Counted from the first letter of the stretch, positions 51,710 through 62,723 are shown. The stretch: DNA of 64,000 bases from Methanobacterium formicicum DSM 3637 (GCF_000302455.1 NZ_AMPO01000001.1:65001-129000); one strand, 5' to 3'. Program-made: numbers and translations. The notes: generated by a model from the sequence alone, not told the origin.

Positions 51710-53614
51710 TTAGAACAACCCACTCTCCTTTAATTTCTCTTCAGCAGATTCTGCACGCCCATCTAACTTCCCTTTTACCAGTAACGTTAACAAGAAAGTG
51801 GAAATAGGGAACAATGCCAGGATTCCCAAGCAATACCAGTAATTACTCCATGAAACTCCGGCAATGACCTCCCTTAATAAGGTAATGGCATAGGTTAAGG
51901 GGATGTATGGATTTAGGGCCTGGGAAAAGGATGATAGGAGTTCCACTGGGAATGTTCCTCCTGCTGCGGTGATCTGTACAACCAGCAGTATAACTGAAAG
52001 CAGTTTTCCTGCGTTTCCAAAGGCTGAAGTTAAGGAGTACACTATTATCATGAAGCTCAATCCAATTAACATGCTGGTTAAGATGAGAAGTGCAGTTGAG
52101 GAAGTTTGAACACCCAATGCCAAAACAGCCAGTGCCACTAAAAGTCCCTGAAATAAACTTATTATCACGAATAATCCCATTCTTCCCAGATAAACACTTA
52201 TTCCCCTGTATTGTTTCTTTGATTTTACTCGCATGGAAATGAGGGCAATTGCCATGATTCCTCCTATCCACAGGGATAATGCCATGTAAAATGGTGCAAG
52301 AGCCGAACCATAATTATCCACCGGGTACATGCTTCTCTTTTCGACAGTTACCGGACCTTCAAAGTAACTTTCCACTCCATCCATGTCCAGATCAGAATAA
52401 GATGCTAAACTATCAATATCTTCTTCACTTATAGAATTGATTTTAGCTGCTGCCAGGGGTATTGAACTTCTTAATTCTGGCCATTTAGAGTTAACCATGT
52501 TCAGTTCTGCCGTGGCACCGTTGATCTTCTGGTTTATGGTTTGTTTGTTATTTACCAGTAGATTGATAGCATCATCCATCTGGTCAATTAAAGTTTTAAG
52601 CTGCGTGAGTTTGCTCTGGGGATCCCTGCTATTTTTAATATCTCCTTCAATATCCTTTAAAAGAGCCAGTACCTTGTTTGCTTTGCCTATGTTATCTTCA
52701 ATTTCATTGATAATTGGTATTAGCTGGGTATCTCCAGTGGCATTGTACAGGCTGGTTAAAACTGCATCCTGGTACTCCAGGGTAATGAGGGTTTCCTGTA
52801 CCTGGGATTCCATATTCTGCACCATGGTCAAAGCACCTTCCGGATCGGCCACGATCTGAGCATACAATGAATCGTAGTTTGCACGAATTCCATTGGAATT
52901 TTCCTGAATTTTAGGTAAATATGCGCTTATTTTCGGCCATATCTCGTTTACAGTACCCATCATCGAATTTGCTTCAGCTATTTTGGAATCAATTGCACCT
53001 AAATTTCCATTTAAGGTGTTTACAAATGTTTTTAATTTGAGGATCTGGGGCTTGTTTTCCTTTACCAATTCTCCAACATCTTTAACTTTACCGAAAATAA
53101 CATTATCAATGGTTTTAACCACTACAGTGTTGATTTTCACCTGCAATGCATCTGCACCGGATCCAGTGATCTTGGATGCAATGGGATTAAGTTTCTCATT
53201 GTCAATGTACTCGATCTGGGCCTTATGAGGAGCGGTTGTGTCAATTGAAAGGATGTTTTCGGTGAAATTTCCTGGAATTATTAAAGCAGCGTAGTATTTA
53301 CCTGTTTTAACACCATCCAATGCAGTTTCGCGGTCTGTAAACTGCCAGCTGAAATTTTTATTGTTCTTCAGTTCTCGAACAAAATGATCCCCAATCTGGT
53401 ATTGAGTTCCGTTTAGAACGTACCCTGCATCCTCGTTAACCACCGCGATCTTCATATTTGAGGTTTGAGTGTAGGGATCCCAGGTGGATTGAACTGTGAG
53501 TAGAGTATACAGTGAAGGTATGCATATAAGTACTATCAACACCATTATGACCATTGGGTTATTTTTAACGACCCTTAAATCATTTTTGAAGATTTTAATT
53601 GCCTTTTTTATCAT
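51710..53614 (-). CDS. YhgE/Pip-type ABC-2 family membrane protein
   Basis: The 634-residue protein has an N-terminal helix (I-M-V-L-I-V-L-I-C-I-P-S-L), then the YhgE/Pip segment (A-V-V-N-E-D-A-G-Y). A long mostly helical and coiled outer region (about residues 160-410) follows, then five or six C-terminal helices, with P-V-E-L-L-S-S-F. Related bacterial proteins are phage-infection or type VII-associated proteins and exporters. Its promoter carries paired operators. Confidence 0.85.
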   Translation of the reverse strand: MIKKAIKIFKNDLRVVKNNPMVIMVLIVLICIPSLYTLLTVQSTWDPYTQTSNMKIAVVNEDAGYVLNGTQYQIGDHFVRELKNNKNFSWQFTDRETALDGVKTGKYYAALIIPGNFTENILSIDTTAPHKAQIEYIDNEKLNPIASKITGSGADALQVKINTVVVKTIDNVIFGKVKDVGELVKENKPQILKLKTFVNTLNGNLGAIDSKIAEANSMMGTVNEIWPKISAYLPKIQENSNGIRANYDSLYAQIVADPEGALTMVQNMESQVQETLITLEYQDAVLTSLYNATGDTQLIPIINEIEDNIGKANKVLALLKDIEGDIKNSRDPQSKLTQLKTLIDQMDDAINLLVNNKQTINQKINGATAELNMVNSKWPELRSSIPLAAAKINSISEEDIDSLASYSDLDMDGVESYFEGPVTVEKRSMYPVDNYGSALAPFYMALSLWIGGIMAIALISMRVKSKKQYRGISVYLGRMGLFVIISLFQGLLVALAVLALGVQTSSTALLILTSMLIGLSFMIIVYSLTSAFGNAGKLLSVILLVVQITAAGGTFPVELLSSFSQALNPYIPLTYAITLLREVIAGVSWSNYWYCLGILALFPISTFLLTLLVKGKLDGRAESAEEKLKESGLF

Positions 53615-53673
53615 TAGAACTCCCCTTACAGATAATAAATTTTTTTAAACGTCTAATTCATTCAATAATATTA

Positions 53674-53751
53674 GTAGTTTTATCCATAACTACCATTACT
53701 AGGAGTGATGACTATATAAATTTTACGTTAAGTAGTTTTTAACATAACTAC
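53674..53751 (-). promoter_or_regulatory. Two GTAGTT-N8-AACTAC operators flanking a TATA box
   Basis: Perfect inverted repeats lie at 53674-53693 and 53732-53751. Between them, on the minus strand, is the TATA box TTTATATAG (about 53712-53720). One site falls at the expected transcription start (near 53690) and the other just upstream of the BRE, so binding of both would enclose the promoter. The TrmB-like regulator upstream is a candidate partner. Confidence 0.62.
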
Positions 53752-53930
53752 CAATGCCATAGTTGAAAAAAGCCCCATAAAAACAAAAATAGTGATAGTA
53801 GCACCACCCCCTTAAGAATTGAATTCATGAAAAATAAGGAAATAGGAAAGTTCAAAAAAAGGTTTAATAAGGAAAAGGGATTTGATTAAAAAATATTGAA
53901 AATTAAAGAGATTTCAATACTTTAGAACTG

Positions 53931-54030
53931 CAATTTAACATTATAAACTAAAAATCCATAGTGAGAACTTAAATTCAATAGTAAGAACAAAAATCCAATA
54001 GTAAGAATTGAAATTTAATATTGAAAAAGA
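53931..54030. repeat. Degenerate tandem 20-bp repeats, 4-5 copies
   Basis: Units start at 53951, 53971, 53991 and 54011, with a weaker copy at 53931. The core is AAAtcCAATAGTAAGAAc. The period is exactly 20 bp, like the array at 3381 but with a different sequence. It lies between the TrmB-like gene's end and the Pip-type promoter. Confidence 0.55.
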
Positions 54031-54046
54031 CATTAAAATAGCAATA

Positions 54047-54856
54047 CTAAATTTTATTTATTTTCATTTCTGGGGTGTGTTCCCATACTGCACCAAATAT
54101 CAAATTAACCATGTTAATTAAATATGGATTTTTAGAAGTTACCCCTGATTTTGTATTTTCAGGGAATGCCGGCACGTACATCATTTCTTCATCATCGATT
54201 AAAACCAGCGTAAACTCGGAATATTGTTCTGAAGGCAGTGTATTTTTTTTTTCAAAATACTCAGAAAGACTGCCAAAATCTGAGATATCCAGTTTATAAC
54301 CATTGTGCACCGCTATATTCTTCAGATCAAGACGATTCAAAGATATATCATCTCCAAAAAACATTAACTGGATCTCCAGATCAGGATCACTGACAAAATC
54401 AAGATAATTTAAGTAGTTTGAAGGTAGTATTAGCTTCATTGATGTGTGAGCCTTGCGTATTAACTCTTCCAAACTGTGTTCCACGTTATTTTCACCAAAA
54501 AGAGTCCATATAATATTTGGATTTTCAGTTTCAACTACGTTTTCTTCCAGATACTCCAGTTCGCTTAAAGCAGTTTTTTCTGCATTTTCATGAACTTCAG
54601 AAAGGTGTTTGATGGCTATCTTAGGGGAAACAGCCCGGTAAATAGCTGGTTTTGAACTGACTAACATGACCAATCCTTTATCCATTAAACCTTTCAAACT
54701 TTGATATACACTGGGTTTAGGCATTCCCAAATATTCATAAATCTTTTTGGCTTCTGCGCGGTCAAATAATACCAGCACAGAGTATACCTTGGCCTCGTAC
54801 TCAGTAAGCCCCATGATCTTTAAGGACTCAACCAGGTTGTTTGATATTTCAGTCAT
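54047..54856 (-). CDS. TrmB-like regulator
   Basis: The 269-residue protein has an N-terminal winged helix: L-K-I-M-G-L-T-E-Y-E-A-K-V-Y near the start and M-P-K-P-S-V-Y-Q-S-L-K-G-L. A PLD-like C-terminal part follows. In TrmB proteins this part binds a sugar or other ligand. It is upstream of the Pip-type gene and may control it. Ligand unknown. Confidence 0.82.
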   Translation of the reverse strand: MTEISNNLVESLKIMGLTEYEAKVYSVLVLFDRAEAKKIYEYLGMPKPSVYQSLKGLMDKGLVMLVSSKPAIYRAVSPKIAIKHLSEVHENAEKTALSELEYLEENVVETENPNIIWTLFGENNVEHSLEELIRKAHTSMKLILPSNYLNYLDFVSDPDLEIQLMFFGDDISLNRLDLKNIAVHNGYKLDISDFGSLSEYFEKKNTLPSEQYSEFTLVLIDDEEMMYVPAFPENTKSGVTSKNPYLINMVNLIFGAVWEHTPEMKINKI

Positions 54857-54985
54857 GTTTAGGGATCCATCTAATTTTGCAACATTTAATATCGTAATTA
54901 CGAATCAATTTACTTCTTTAGATGTTGAAGCTGCATGTATGATCTTATTGAACAGTATATCTTAATATTCATTTCTAATATCCGG

Positions 54986-55023
54986 TTGACTTTTAATATC
55001 CAATTGACAAATCTATAGTTGAC
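54986..55023. repeat. Three TTGAC repeats upstream of the TrmB-like gene
   Basis: TTGAC occurs at 54986, 55004 and 55019, the first two inside TAATATCC-N2-TTGAC with an 18-bp spacing. They lie 130-170 bases before the TrmB-like start and could be an autoregulatory site. Confidence 0.35.
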
Positions 55024-55028
55024 AATAT

Positions 55029-55637
55029 CTATTCTTTCAGGATGTATTCCATATTAAAAGCTCCCTTTTTCCACCCAGGGAGAGATATAATTCTTTCCTT
55101 AAATTTTCTAAAACCAAACCTTTCATAAAGCCGTAAAGCACCCTCATTTTCAATATCAACATCCAGTACTGCTCTTTTAGATCCTTTTTCCCTGGCCAGC
55201 TTTATTCCTTCTTCCAGAATAAATGAACCTATTCCCTGCCCCCTGAAGTGTTCATCCACTGCCACTATGGCGTAATAAAAGTCATCCTTCTCCAGACGAG
55301 ATAAGAAAATGCTGTCAACTAATTCAATCATTAAGAATCTTAAAGAATCCAGGATGCTAAAATTATGTAAGAGAACCTTTAATTCCTGCATAGTTCCCCT
55401 CTTATCCCCAGCAGAATACACCATAACTCCCATGATCTGGTGGTTGTCATTGGTTACCACGTAGATCTGCTGGTATCCCAGGTTGTTATCCCCTGTACTG
55501 ACCAGCTTCCCCAATTTCTGCGAGGCATTCTCCTTGTTACCAAAGAAAAAATCAAAAGTTTCAGCATCAGCTTCATAAATAATTTCAGACACATGGACGG
55601 AGTTGTGCTTATTTTTATCCATTTTTTTAAAGTACAT
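55029..55637 (-). CDS. GNAT acetyltransferase, RimI-like
   Basis: The 202-residue protein has a family-specific N-terminal half and a GNAT core with D-E-H-F-R-G-Q-G-I-G-S-F and N-E-G-A-L-R-L-Y-E-R-F-G-F-R. This is the acetyl-CoA loop and the conserved tail. Substrate unknown. AAGGAG precedes the ATG by about 11 bases. Confidence 0.82.
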   Translation of the reverse strand: MYFKKMDKNKHNSVHVSEIIYEADAETFDFFFGNKENASQKLGKLVSTGDNNLGYQQIYVVTNDNHQIMGVMVYSAGDKRGTMQELKVLLHNFSILDSLRFLMIELVDSIFLSRLEKDDFYYAIVAVDEHFRGQGIGSFILEEGIKLAREKGSKRAVLDVDIENEGALRLYERFGFRKFKERIISLPGWKKGAFNMEYILKE

Positions 55638-56108
55638 TTATTATTTAGCTCCTTAAATATCTTGAATTGTCTAAAATAGAGTTTGAATAAATTTTGGTAA
55701 AACAGATATTAATAATTCCCGGTTAATTAAACCTTGTTGCTCATCACTATCAATATTTATCAAGTATTTACACTTGAAATATATGGCTAAATAAACAGTA
55801 TAGTATTACTTCGATGTATATCATCACATGTTATGTCATTCATACCAAGTAACCCCTGTCAAATAAATCCAATGAATCCAGGTCAAATTAATATCCATGT
55901 CAAATTAATCCATAATTTCACCAAATTTTTTCACTTGCAATGTAGGCCGGAGTTAGAGAATGAGTATGAACATATGTACCCACCATCACCGGTTACGTGT
56001 CCCCCATTATTATAGTCAGATCAGGGTTTTAATGACAAATAACGGATGAATTTGCGGGCATTAGATTTAACAAATTATATACCCTGATTCATATAAATTA
56101 AAAATCGT
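55638..56108. other. Gene-free spacer before polB
   Basis: A 60-codon open frame at 55833-56015 has no ribosome binding site and a low-complexity Asn/Pro/Ile composition, so it is not called. GTCAAATTAAT occurs twice near 55882 and 55900. Weak TATA-like ATTATATACC lies near 56074-56083. Confidence 0.5.
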
Positions 56109-57899
<1,791 letters not shown>

Positions 57900-57973
57900 G
57901 ATGTAAATTTTTTAATTTGATTTGAATGATTGACTAAGCACGTGTGGTTAATAGTTTAAAGCAGGTGTATTGT

Positions 57974-59134
57974 ATGTTCCATGTTGCTGGAGAAAAGGAA
58001 ATCAAAGAGGGAAAAGTCACCGATGTATACTTCCAGAGAACCCTTGAAATACTGAAAGAGAAAGGAATTAACCCTAAGGTAAAAGCAGAATTTGTGGCCA
58101 AATCCCTACCAGATCAATGGCCCTGGGCTGTACTGGCTGGTTTAGATGAAGTTGCCTATCTTTTGAAAGATTTACCAGTTAAAGTACGAGCCATGAAGGA
58201 GGGAACTGTTTTTTATCCCCACCAACCTGTTCTGGAGATAGAGGGTTATTATCAGGATTTCTGTGTTTATGAAACTGCTATTCTGGGGTTAATGTGCCAG
58301 GCTACTGGTATAGCCACCAAATCAGCCCGTTACAAGAAAATAGCAGGGGACCGTCTGGTGATGAGTTTCGGTGCCAGGAGGATGCACCCGGCAATAGCAC
58401 CCCTGATCGAAAGAAGTGCATTTGTTGGGGGATGTGACGGTGTTTCTGTCGTTAAAAGTGGAGAGGTTATTGGGGAAGACCCCTTGGGAACCATACCCCA
58501 TGCCCTGATAATCTGCATTGGTTCTACTACCGAATCAGTACAGGCCTTTGATGAAGTTATAGACCCTGATGTTAATCGAGTGGCACTTATCGACACCTTT
58601 AACGATGAAAAATTCGAATGCCTGCGTGTGGCCGAAGCCCTGGGAAATAAATTATACGCAGTGCGCTTTGACACACCCTCCTCGAGACGTGGAGATTTCA
58701 ATCATATCCTCCAAGAAACAAGATGGGAACTTGATTTAAGAGGATTTGAGCACGTTAAATTCTTTGTAAGTGGCGGTATTAAAGAAGAAGAAATATCCCA
58801 TCTGAACTCATTGGTGGATGCTTATGGAATTGGAACTTCAATCAGTAGCGCTCCAGTGGTGGATTTTTCCATGGACATAGTTGAAGTGGATGGAGAGCCA
58901 CTGGCCAAAAGGGGAAAATGTTCCGGGGAAAAAAATGTGTTAAGATGCCCTGATTGCCACGAAGATCTGATTGTACCCGTTCAAAAGGCAGTTGAAACCT
59001 GTTCCTGCGGTGGAAAATATGAAGATCTGCTCATTCCTCTGGTGGAAAATGGGAATATTCTTTACGACCTTCCAGAACCTGGCGAAATCAGAGGATACGT
59101 GTTAGAGCAGGTTAAACACCTCCCTGATTTATAA
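57974..59134 (+). CDS. Nicotinate phosphoribosyltransferase
   Basis: The protein of about 386 residues makes nicotinate mononucleotide from nicotinate and PRPP for NAD synthesis. It has S-F-G-A-R-R-M-H-P near residue 130, F-D-T-P-S-S-R-R-G-D near 233 and V-S-G-G-I-K. It ends with a zinc-ribbon-type C-x2-C plus C-x-C part, as in archaeal enzymes. ATG 57974 with AGGTG is preferred to the open frame's 57944. Confidence 0.9.
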   Translation: MFHVAGEKEIKEGKVTDVYFQRTLEILKEKGINPKVKAEFVAKSLPDQWPWAVLAGLDEVAYLLKDLPVKVRAMKEGTVFYPHQPVLEIEGYYQDFCVYETAILGLMCQATGIATKSARYKKIAGDRLVMSFGARRMHPAIAPLIERSAFVGGCDGVSVVKSGEVIGEDPLGTIPHALIICIGSTTESVQAFDEVIDPDVNRVALIDTFNDEKFECLRVAEALGNKLYAVRFDTPSSRRGDFNHILQETRWELDLRGFEHVKFFVSGGIKEEEISHLNSLVDAYGIGTSISSAPVVDFSMDIVEVDGEPLAKRGKCSGEKNVLRCPDCHEDLIVPVQKAVETCSCGGKYEDLLIPLVENGNILYDLPEPGEIRGYVLEQVKHLPDL

Positions 59135-59206
59135 GCTACCATTTTAACATTGCATAATTAATCAATCCAACCAGGACTAAATTTATCATTTTTGGAGAAA
59201 TAGAAG

Positions 59207-59770
59207 ATGAAAAGAGCCCTACTGGTAATAGATGTGCAGAATGAATATTTTTCAGGGAAGTTACCGGTGACTTATCCTCCGAAGAGTCTGGAGAACATTT
59301 TAAATGCCATGGACACAGCCCAGTCTCGTGATGTTCCCATTATCCTCATTCAACACACAGCATTGCAAGAAAACGCGGCAACATTTGTTAAAGGAACTGA
59401 TGGCTGGGACATTGTACCCGAAGTTTTAACCAGAAAATATGATTATCTGGTGGAGAAAAACCTTCCGGGAAGCTTCACTGGCACGGATCTGGAAAGCTTG
59501 CTCAGGGAAAATGACGTTGACACAGTGACTATTTCCGGTTACATGACTCAGATGTGCTGTGATACCACTGCCAGGCAGGCATTTCACCGGGGTTTAAAGG
59601 TGGAGTTTCTGTCTGATGCCACCGGCACCCTCAATGTCTCCAACTACGCGGGAAGTGTCACTGCCCAAGAATTACACAATGCAGTTCTGGTTACCCAGGC
59701 CATGCGATTCAGTGATGTACTAAGCACTGCTGATTGGATTCAAGGAGTCGAAAATAGCACAATATATTAA
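59207..59770 (+). CDS. Isochorismatase-family hydrolase, possible nicotinamidase
   Basis: The 187-residue protein has the cysteine-hydrolase triad D9 (V-I-D-V-Q), K84 (V-E-K-N) and C117 (T-Q-M-C), followed by T-A-R-Q-A-F. Such enzymes include nicotinamidases and isochorismatases. It lies 72 bases after the nicotinate phosphoribosyltransferase gene, so deamidation of nicotinamide is a reasonable inference. GGAG precedes the ATG. A second family member is at 61600. Confidence 0.82.
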   Translation: MKRALLVIDVQNEYFSGKLPVTYPPKSLENILNAMDTAQSRDVPIILIQHTALQENAATFVKGTDGWDIVPEVLTRKYDYLVEKNLPGSFTGTDLESLLRENDVDTVTISGYMTQMCCDTTARQAFHRGLKVEFLSDATGTLNVSNYAGSVTAQELHNAVLVTQAMRFSDVLSTADWIQGVENSTIY

Positions 59771-59870
59771 AACTGCTTTATCCATTGAGTGATAGAAAAA
59801 TAAGTAGAAAACAAGGGCATTGAGTTATACATTGAACTATAATATATGAAATTAAATTGAGAGAAATTAA

Positions 59871-59965
59871 CTAGGAATTAAATTGATTAGGAATTAAATT
59901 GATTAGGAATTAAATTGATTAGGAATTAAATTGATTAGGAATTGAATTAACTAGGAATTGAGGGG
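59871..59965. repeat. 16-bp tandem repeat, about 5.5 copies
   Basis: The unit TTAGGAATTAAATTGA repeats from 59871 (first copy CTAGG...) to 59950, with a partial copy, CTAGGAATTGAGG, after it. Copies 2-4 are identical. It ends 5 to 10 bases before the ATG of the next gene, so copy-number changes would alter its leader. Confidence 0.75.
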
Positions 59966-59970
59966 TTTTA

Positions 59971-60470
59971 ATGGGAGAGGAATGTTATGAAAGCTATCCC
60001 CGGTGGATGGTAATTCTTTCGAATATTTTATCCATATCCACCTACATCATCGGTGCTTACATTCTTTACGGCCTAGGAATAATACTTACAGTTTTATACT
60101 TACTTTTCTGCCCGGCAATGGAAATTAGACTTTTACGAAAAGGTTGTACCAGTTGTTACTATTACGGGAAGACTTGCGCGTTTGGTAAAGGACGTCTGTC
60201 ATCCTACTTATTTAAAAAAAGGGATCTTCTTTGTTTACCAACAAAAAGGTCTCCTGGTACGCGATTCTACCGGATTTTCTGGTGTTTTTATTCCCTCTGG
60301 CCGGCGGAATAATGCTCTTCAATGGGTTCAACTGGTCAATTTTTTTACTCATTATCCCCATTGTAATTCTTTCTTTAGGCGGAAATGCATTTATCAGATC
60401 TTTAACTTGTAAACATTGCAAGCAGAGAGAATTGGGCTGTCCAGCAGCAGAACTTTTTGGCGAAAAATAA
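59971..60470 (+). pseudogene. Frameshifted small membrane protein with cysteine pairs
   Basis: The first frame, from ATG 59971, encodes two membrane helices and C-T-S-C-Y-Y-Y-G-K-T-C, then goes out of frame after S-S-Y-L-F-K-K. The continuation is in another frame, from about 60215 to the TAA at 60468: L-F-T-N-K-K-V-S-W-Y-A, two more helices and C-K-H-C-K-Q-R-E-L-G-C-P. Adding one A to the A7 run near 60213-60219 restores a protein of about 166 residues. The two cysteine groups suggest a metal or Fe-S site. Either a real break or sequencing error. Confidence 0.7.
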
Positions 60471-60552
60471 ATGATTAAAATACATCATTTGATTAGATAC
60501 GTCATTTTTGTAACCATAAAAAACAATTAAAGAGACTTTAAGAGGGATTAAA

Positions 60553-61524
60553 ATGAATTCAAGCGCAGATAAGTTGAAAGTAGACCCCATTCCTGCCCTA
60601 ATTTCCTGCGGTAATCCTGCAATTGAGTATTTTACGCGCCAGGATATTTTAAATGAAAAAATGGGACCAATTGAGGAGTTATGGAAAATTCCCAGTGTTT
60701 TAAGGATTCTGAAAAAACAGGAAAATGATGGTTCCTGGAAATATCCAGGTAAAATCAGGAAAGATATACGTTCCAGGGAAAATTATGACCAGTTAGAGAC
60801 TTATCGGATTTTAGGAGAACTGGTTGAGAAATATGGACTTAACAAAAATCATCATCAAATACAAAAAGTATCAGAATACTTTTTTAGCTGCCAAACTCCT
60901 GAAGGAGACTTTAGAGGGATTTATGGTAACCAGTATGTACCTACTTATTCTTCAGCCATCATGGAACTGTTAATAAAAGCTGGTTATGAGAATGATAAAC
61001 GGATTAAAAAGGGTTTTCAATGGTTTTTATCTATGCGACAGGACGATGGAGGCTGGATCATTCCCTTCCGAACTTCAGGTATGAATTTGAAAGAAGCATT
61101 ATTATCTGATGAACCGAACTTACCGGATCGATCCCGACCATTTTCCCATTTAGTAACAGGTATGGTTCTTCGGGCTTTTGCAGCACATCCTGAATATCGT
61201 AAATCAGCAGAAGCAAAAAAAGCAGCAGATTTACTGACCAACAGGTTGTTTCTGGCAGATAAATATCCTGATCGGAAGGATAGGAAATATTGGGAAAGGG
61301 TTTCCTACCCTTTCTGGTTCACTGATATTATCAGTGCCCTGGATTCCTTATCATTTCTGGGATTTGAAAGAGATAATCATCAGATTCAAGAGGGATTACG
61401 CTTTCTAATTAAACAACAAACTAATGACGGGCTTTTTGACTTAAAAATTGTTAGAGGAAGTGATAAGGACCTTAAATATTGGATTTGCCTTGCTATCTGC
61501 CGACTGTTCAAAAGATATGGATAA
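60553..61524 (+). CDS. Alpha/alpha-toroid (prenyltransferase/squalene-oxidase-repeat-like) protein
   Basis: The 323-residue protein has repeated Q-W-F-type helix pairs: Q-E-N-D-G-S-W near residue 56, Q-T-P-E-G-D-F near 115, R-Q-D-D-G-G-W near 161 and Q-T-N-D-G-L-F near 294. These are the signature of toroidal folds in squalene cyclases and prenyltransferases. No D-x-D-D-T-A catalytic motif is seen, so it is probably a binding or sensory protein. Function unknown. Confidence 0.78.
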   Translation: MNSSADKLKVDPIPALISCGNPAIEYFTRQDILNEKMGPIEELWKIPSVLRILKKQENDGSWKYPGKIRKDIRSRENYDQLETYRILGELVEKYGLNKNHHQIQKVSEYFFSCQTPEGDFRGIYGNQYVPTYSSAIMELLIKAGYENDKRIKKGFQWFLSMRQDDGGWIIPFRTSGMNLKEALLSDEPNLPDRSRPFSHLVTGMVLRAFAAHPEYRKSAEAKKAADLLTNRLFLADKYPDRKDRKYWERVSYPFWFTDIISALDSLSFLGFERDNHQIQEGLRFLIKQQTNDGLFDLKIVRGSDKDLKYWICLAICRLFKRYG

Positions 61525-61599
61525 ACTGGAAAATAAATAATAGGGCTTAACTAATATTGATGAGGGAGTATTTAAGGTAACACCACTGAGGAAACCAAA

Positions 61600-62127
61600 A
61601 TGAAGGATAAAAAGGCGCTCTTAATAATTGACATGCTAAATGACTTTGTAGGTGAAGGTGCACCCCTGGAAGTTCCATCTACCCGAAACATAATCCCACA
61701 TCTTAAAAAAGAAATCAAAGAAGCCAGAAAAGAAGGATTGCCCATTATATATATTTGCGATACTCACCAACAGCATGATAGGGAATTTGTGAAGATGAAC
61801 TGGCCAGTTCACGCTATAAAGGGAACCACTGGATCAGAAGTGATTGAGGATTTAGAGCAAAAAGATGAGGATATTTTTATAGAAAAAACCACCTACTCTG
61901 CATTCTACAATACCGACCTTGATAAAATCCTGAAAGAACTGGAAATAAACGTATTAAGGATTACAGGCACAGTTACTCATATCTGTATACTCTTTACAGC
62001 TGCAGAGGGAGGTATAAGGGGTTATGATGTGGAAGTACCCTCAAATTGTGTGGCTGGACTGGATGAAAATGATGAAAAATACGCTTTCAGACTCATGCAA
62101 AATGAATTTGGAGTAAAACTTCTCTAA
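61600..62127 (+). CDS. Isochorismatase-family cysteine hydrolase
   Basis: The 175-residue protein has the triad D11 (I-I-D-M-L-N-D-F), K96 (E-K-T-T-Y-S-A-F) and C129 (T-H-I-C). It is paralogous to the protein at 59207 and has the S-A-F segment of nicotinamidase-like enzymes. Substrate not certain. The ribosome binding site is weak (GAGG at 61588-61591). Confidence 0.82.
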   Translation: MKDKKALLIIDMLNDFVGEGAPLEVPSTRNIIPHLKKEIKEARKEGLPIIYICDTHQQHDREFVKMNWPVHAIKGTTGSEVIEDLEQKDEDIFIEKTTYSAFYNTDLDKILKELEINVLRITGTVTHICILFTAAEGGIRGYDVEVPSNCVAGLDENDEKYAFRLMQNEFGVKLL

Positions 62128-62258
62128 TTCATTTTAGGTCGCATCATATCACCAAAAGGGTATTATTTCACTAATTAATAAGAATACAATAAATTCATCT
62201 TTAACTCAATCTTAAAAACGTCAAAATCAATGCGACTAATCAGATGGAGACTAAATCC

Positions 62259-62723
62259 ATGGAAGATATAATATTCATTGAAGCAGATGCTCGTGGTCTG
62301 AATTTAATCCAGCCTCTGTGGGAGAAATTAAACCAGCATCACCTCCAGCAAAAATCTGATTTCAAGGAACACTACGAAAATTTCACCTTTCCAGAACGTT
62401 GCGAAACTCTTTTAAAGAAATCTATTGGCGGTAAAATGCATATTGGCATGTTTAAAGATAAAGAATCAGAAATTATGCTGGCTTACTGCATCACCACCAT
62501 CTCCTCTGACAGGGAAGGGGAAATTGATTCCATTTACGTCGAGAAAAACTACCGTGGTCGTGGTTTTGGTGATATATTGATTAAACGGTCACTGGAATGG
62601 ATGGATGAAGAAGGTGTGAAGAAAAAGACGGTAAGGGTGTCTGCTGGTAACCCGGAAGCAGTGTCCTTTTATGAGCGTTATGGATTCCGTCCTAGATCTT
62701 TAATGCTTGAACAAGTGAGTTAA
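62259..62723 (+). CDS. GNAT acetyltransferase
   Basis: The protein of about 154 residues has Y-R-G-R-G-F-G-D-I-L at the acetyl-CoA loop and A-G-N-P-E-A-V-S-F-Y-E-R-Y-G-F near the end. Substrate unknown. The frame opens at 62244, but GGAG (62246-62249) before ATG 62259 gives the better start. Confidence 0.84.
   Translation: MEDIIFIEADARGLNLIQPLWEKLNQHHLQQKSDFKEHYENFTFPERCETLLKKSIGGKMHIGMFKDKESEIMLAYCITTISSDREGEIDSIYVEKNYRGRGFGDILIKRSLEWMDEEGVKKKTVRVSAGNPEAVSFYERYGFRPRSLMLEQVS

Larger units (their letters stand above)
53615..54046. other. Spacer with paired operators and a 20-bp repeat array
   Basis: No gene is supported. Operators at 53674-53751 and the array at 53931-54030 are described separately. 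Between them is AT-rich sequence with runs such as AAAAAAAGG. Confidence 0.5.

Noticed and set aside
55833..56015. 60-codon open frame in the spacer before polB
   Set aside because: It has no ribosome binding site, low-complexity composition and overlaps short DNA repeats.
59971..60312. The 113-residue first frame as a complete gene
   Set aside because: Its last third is not protein-like, while another frame continues the membrane protein.
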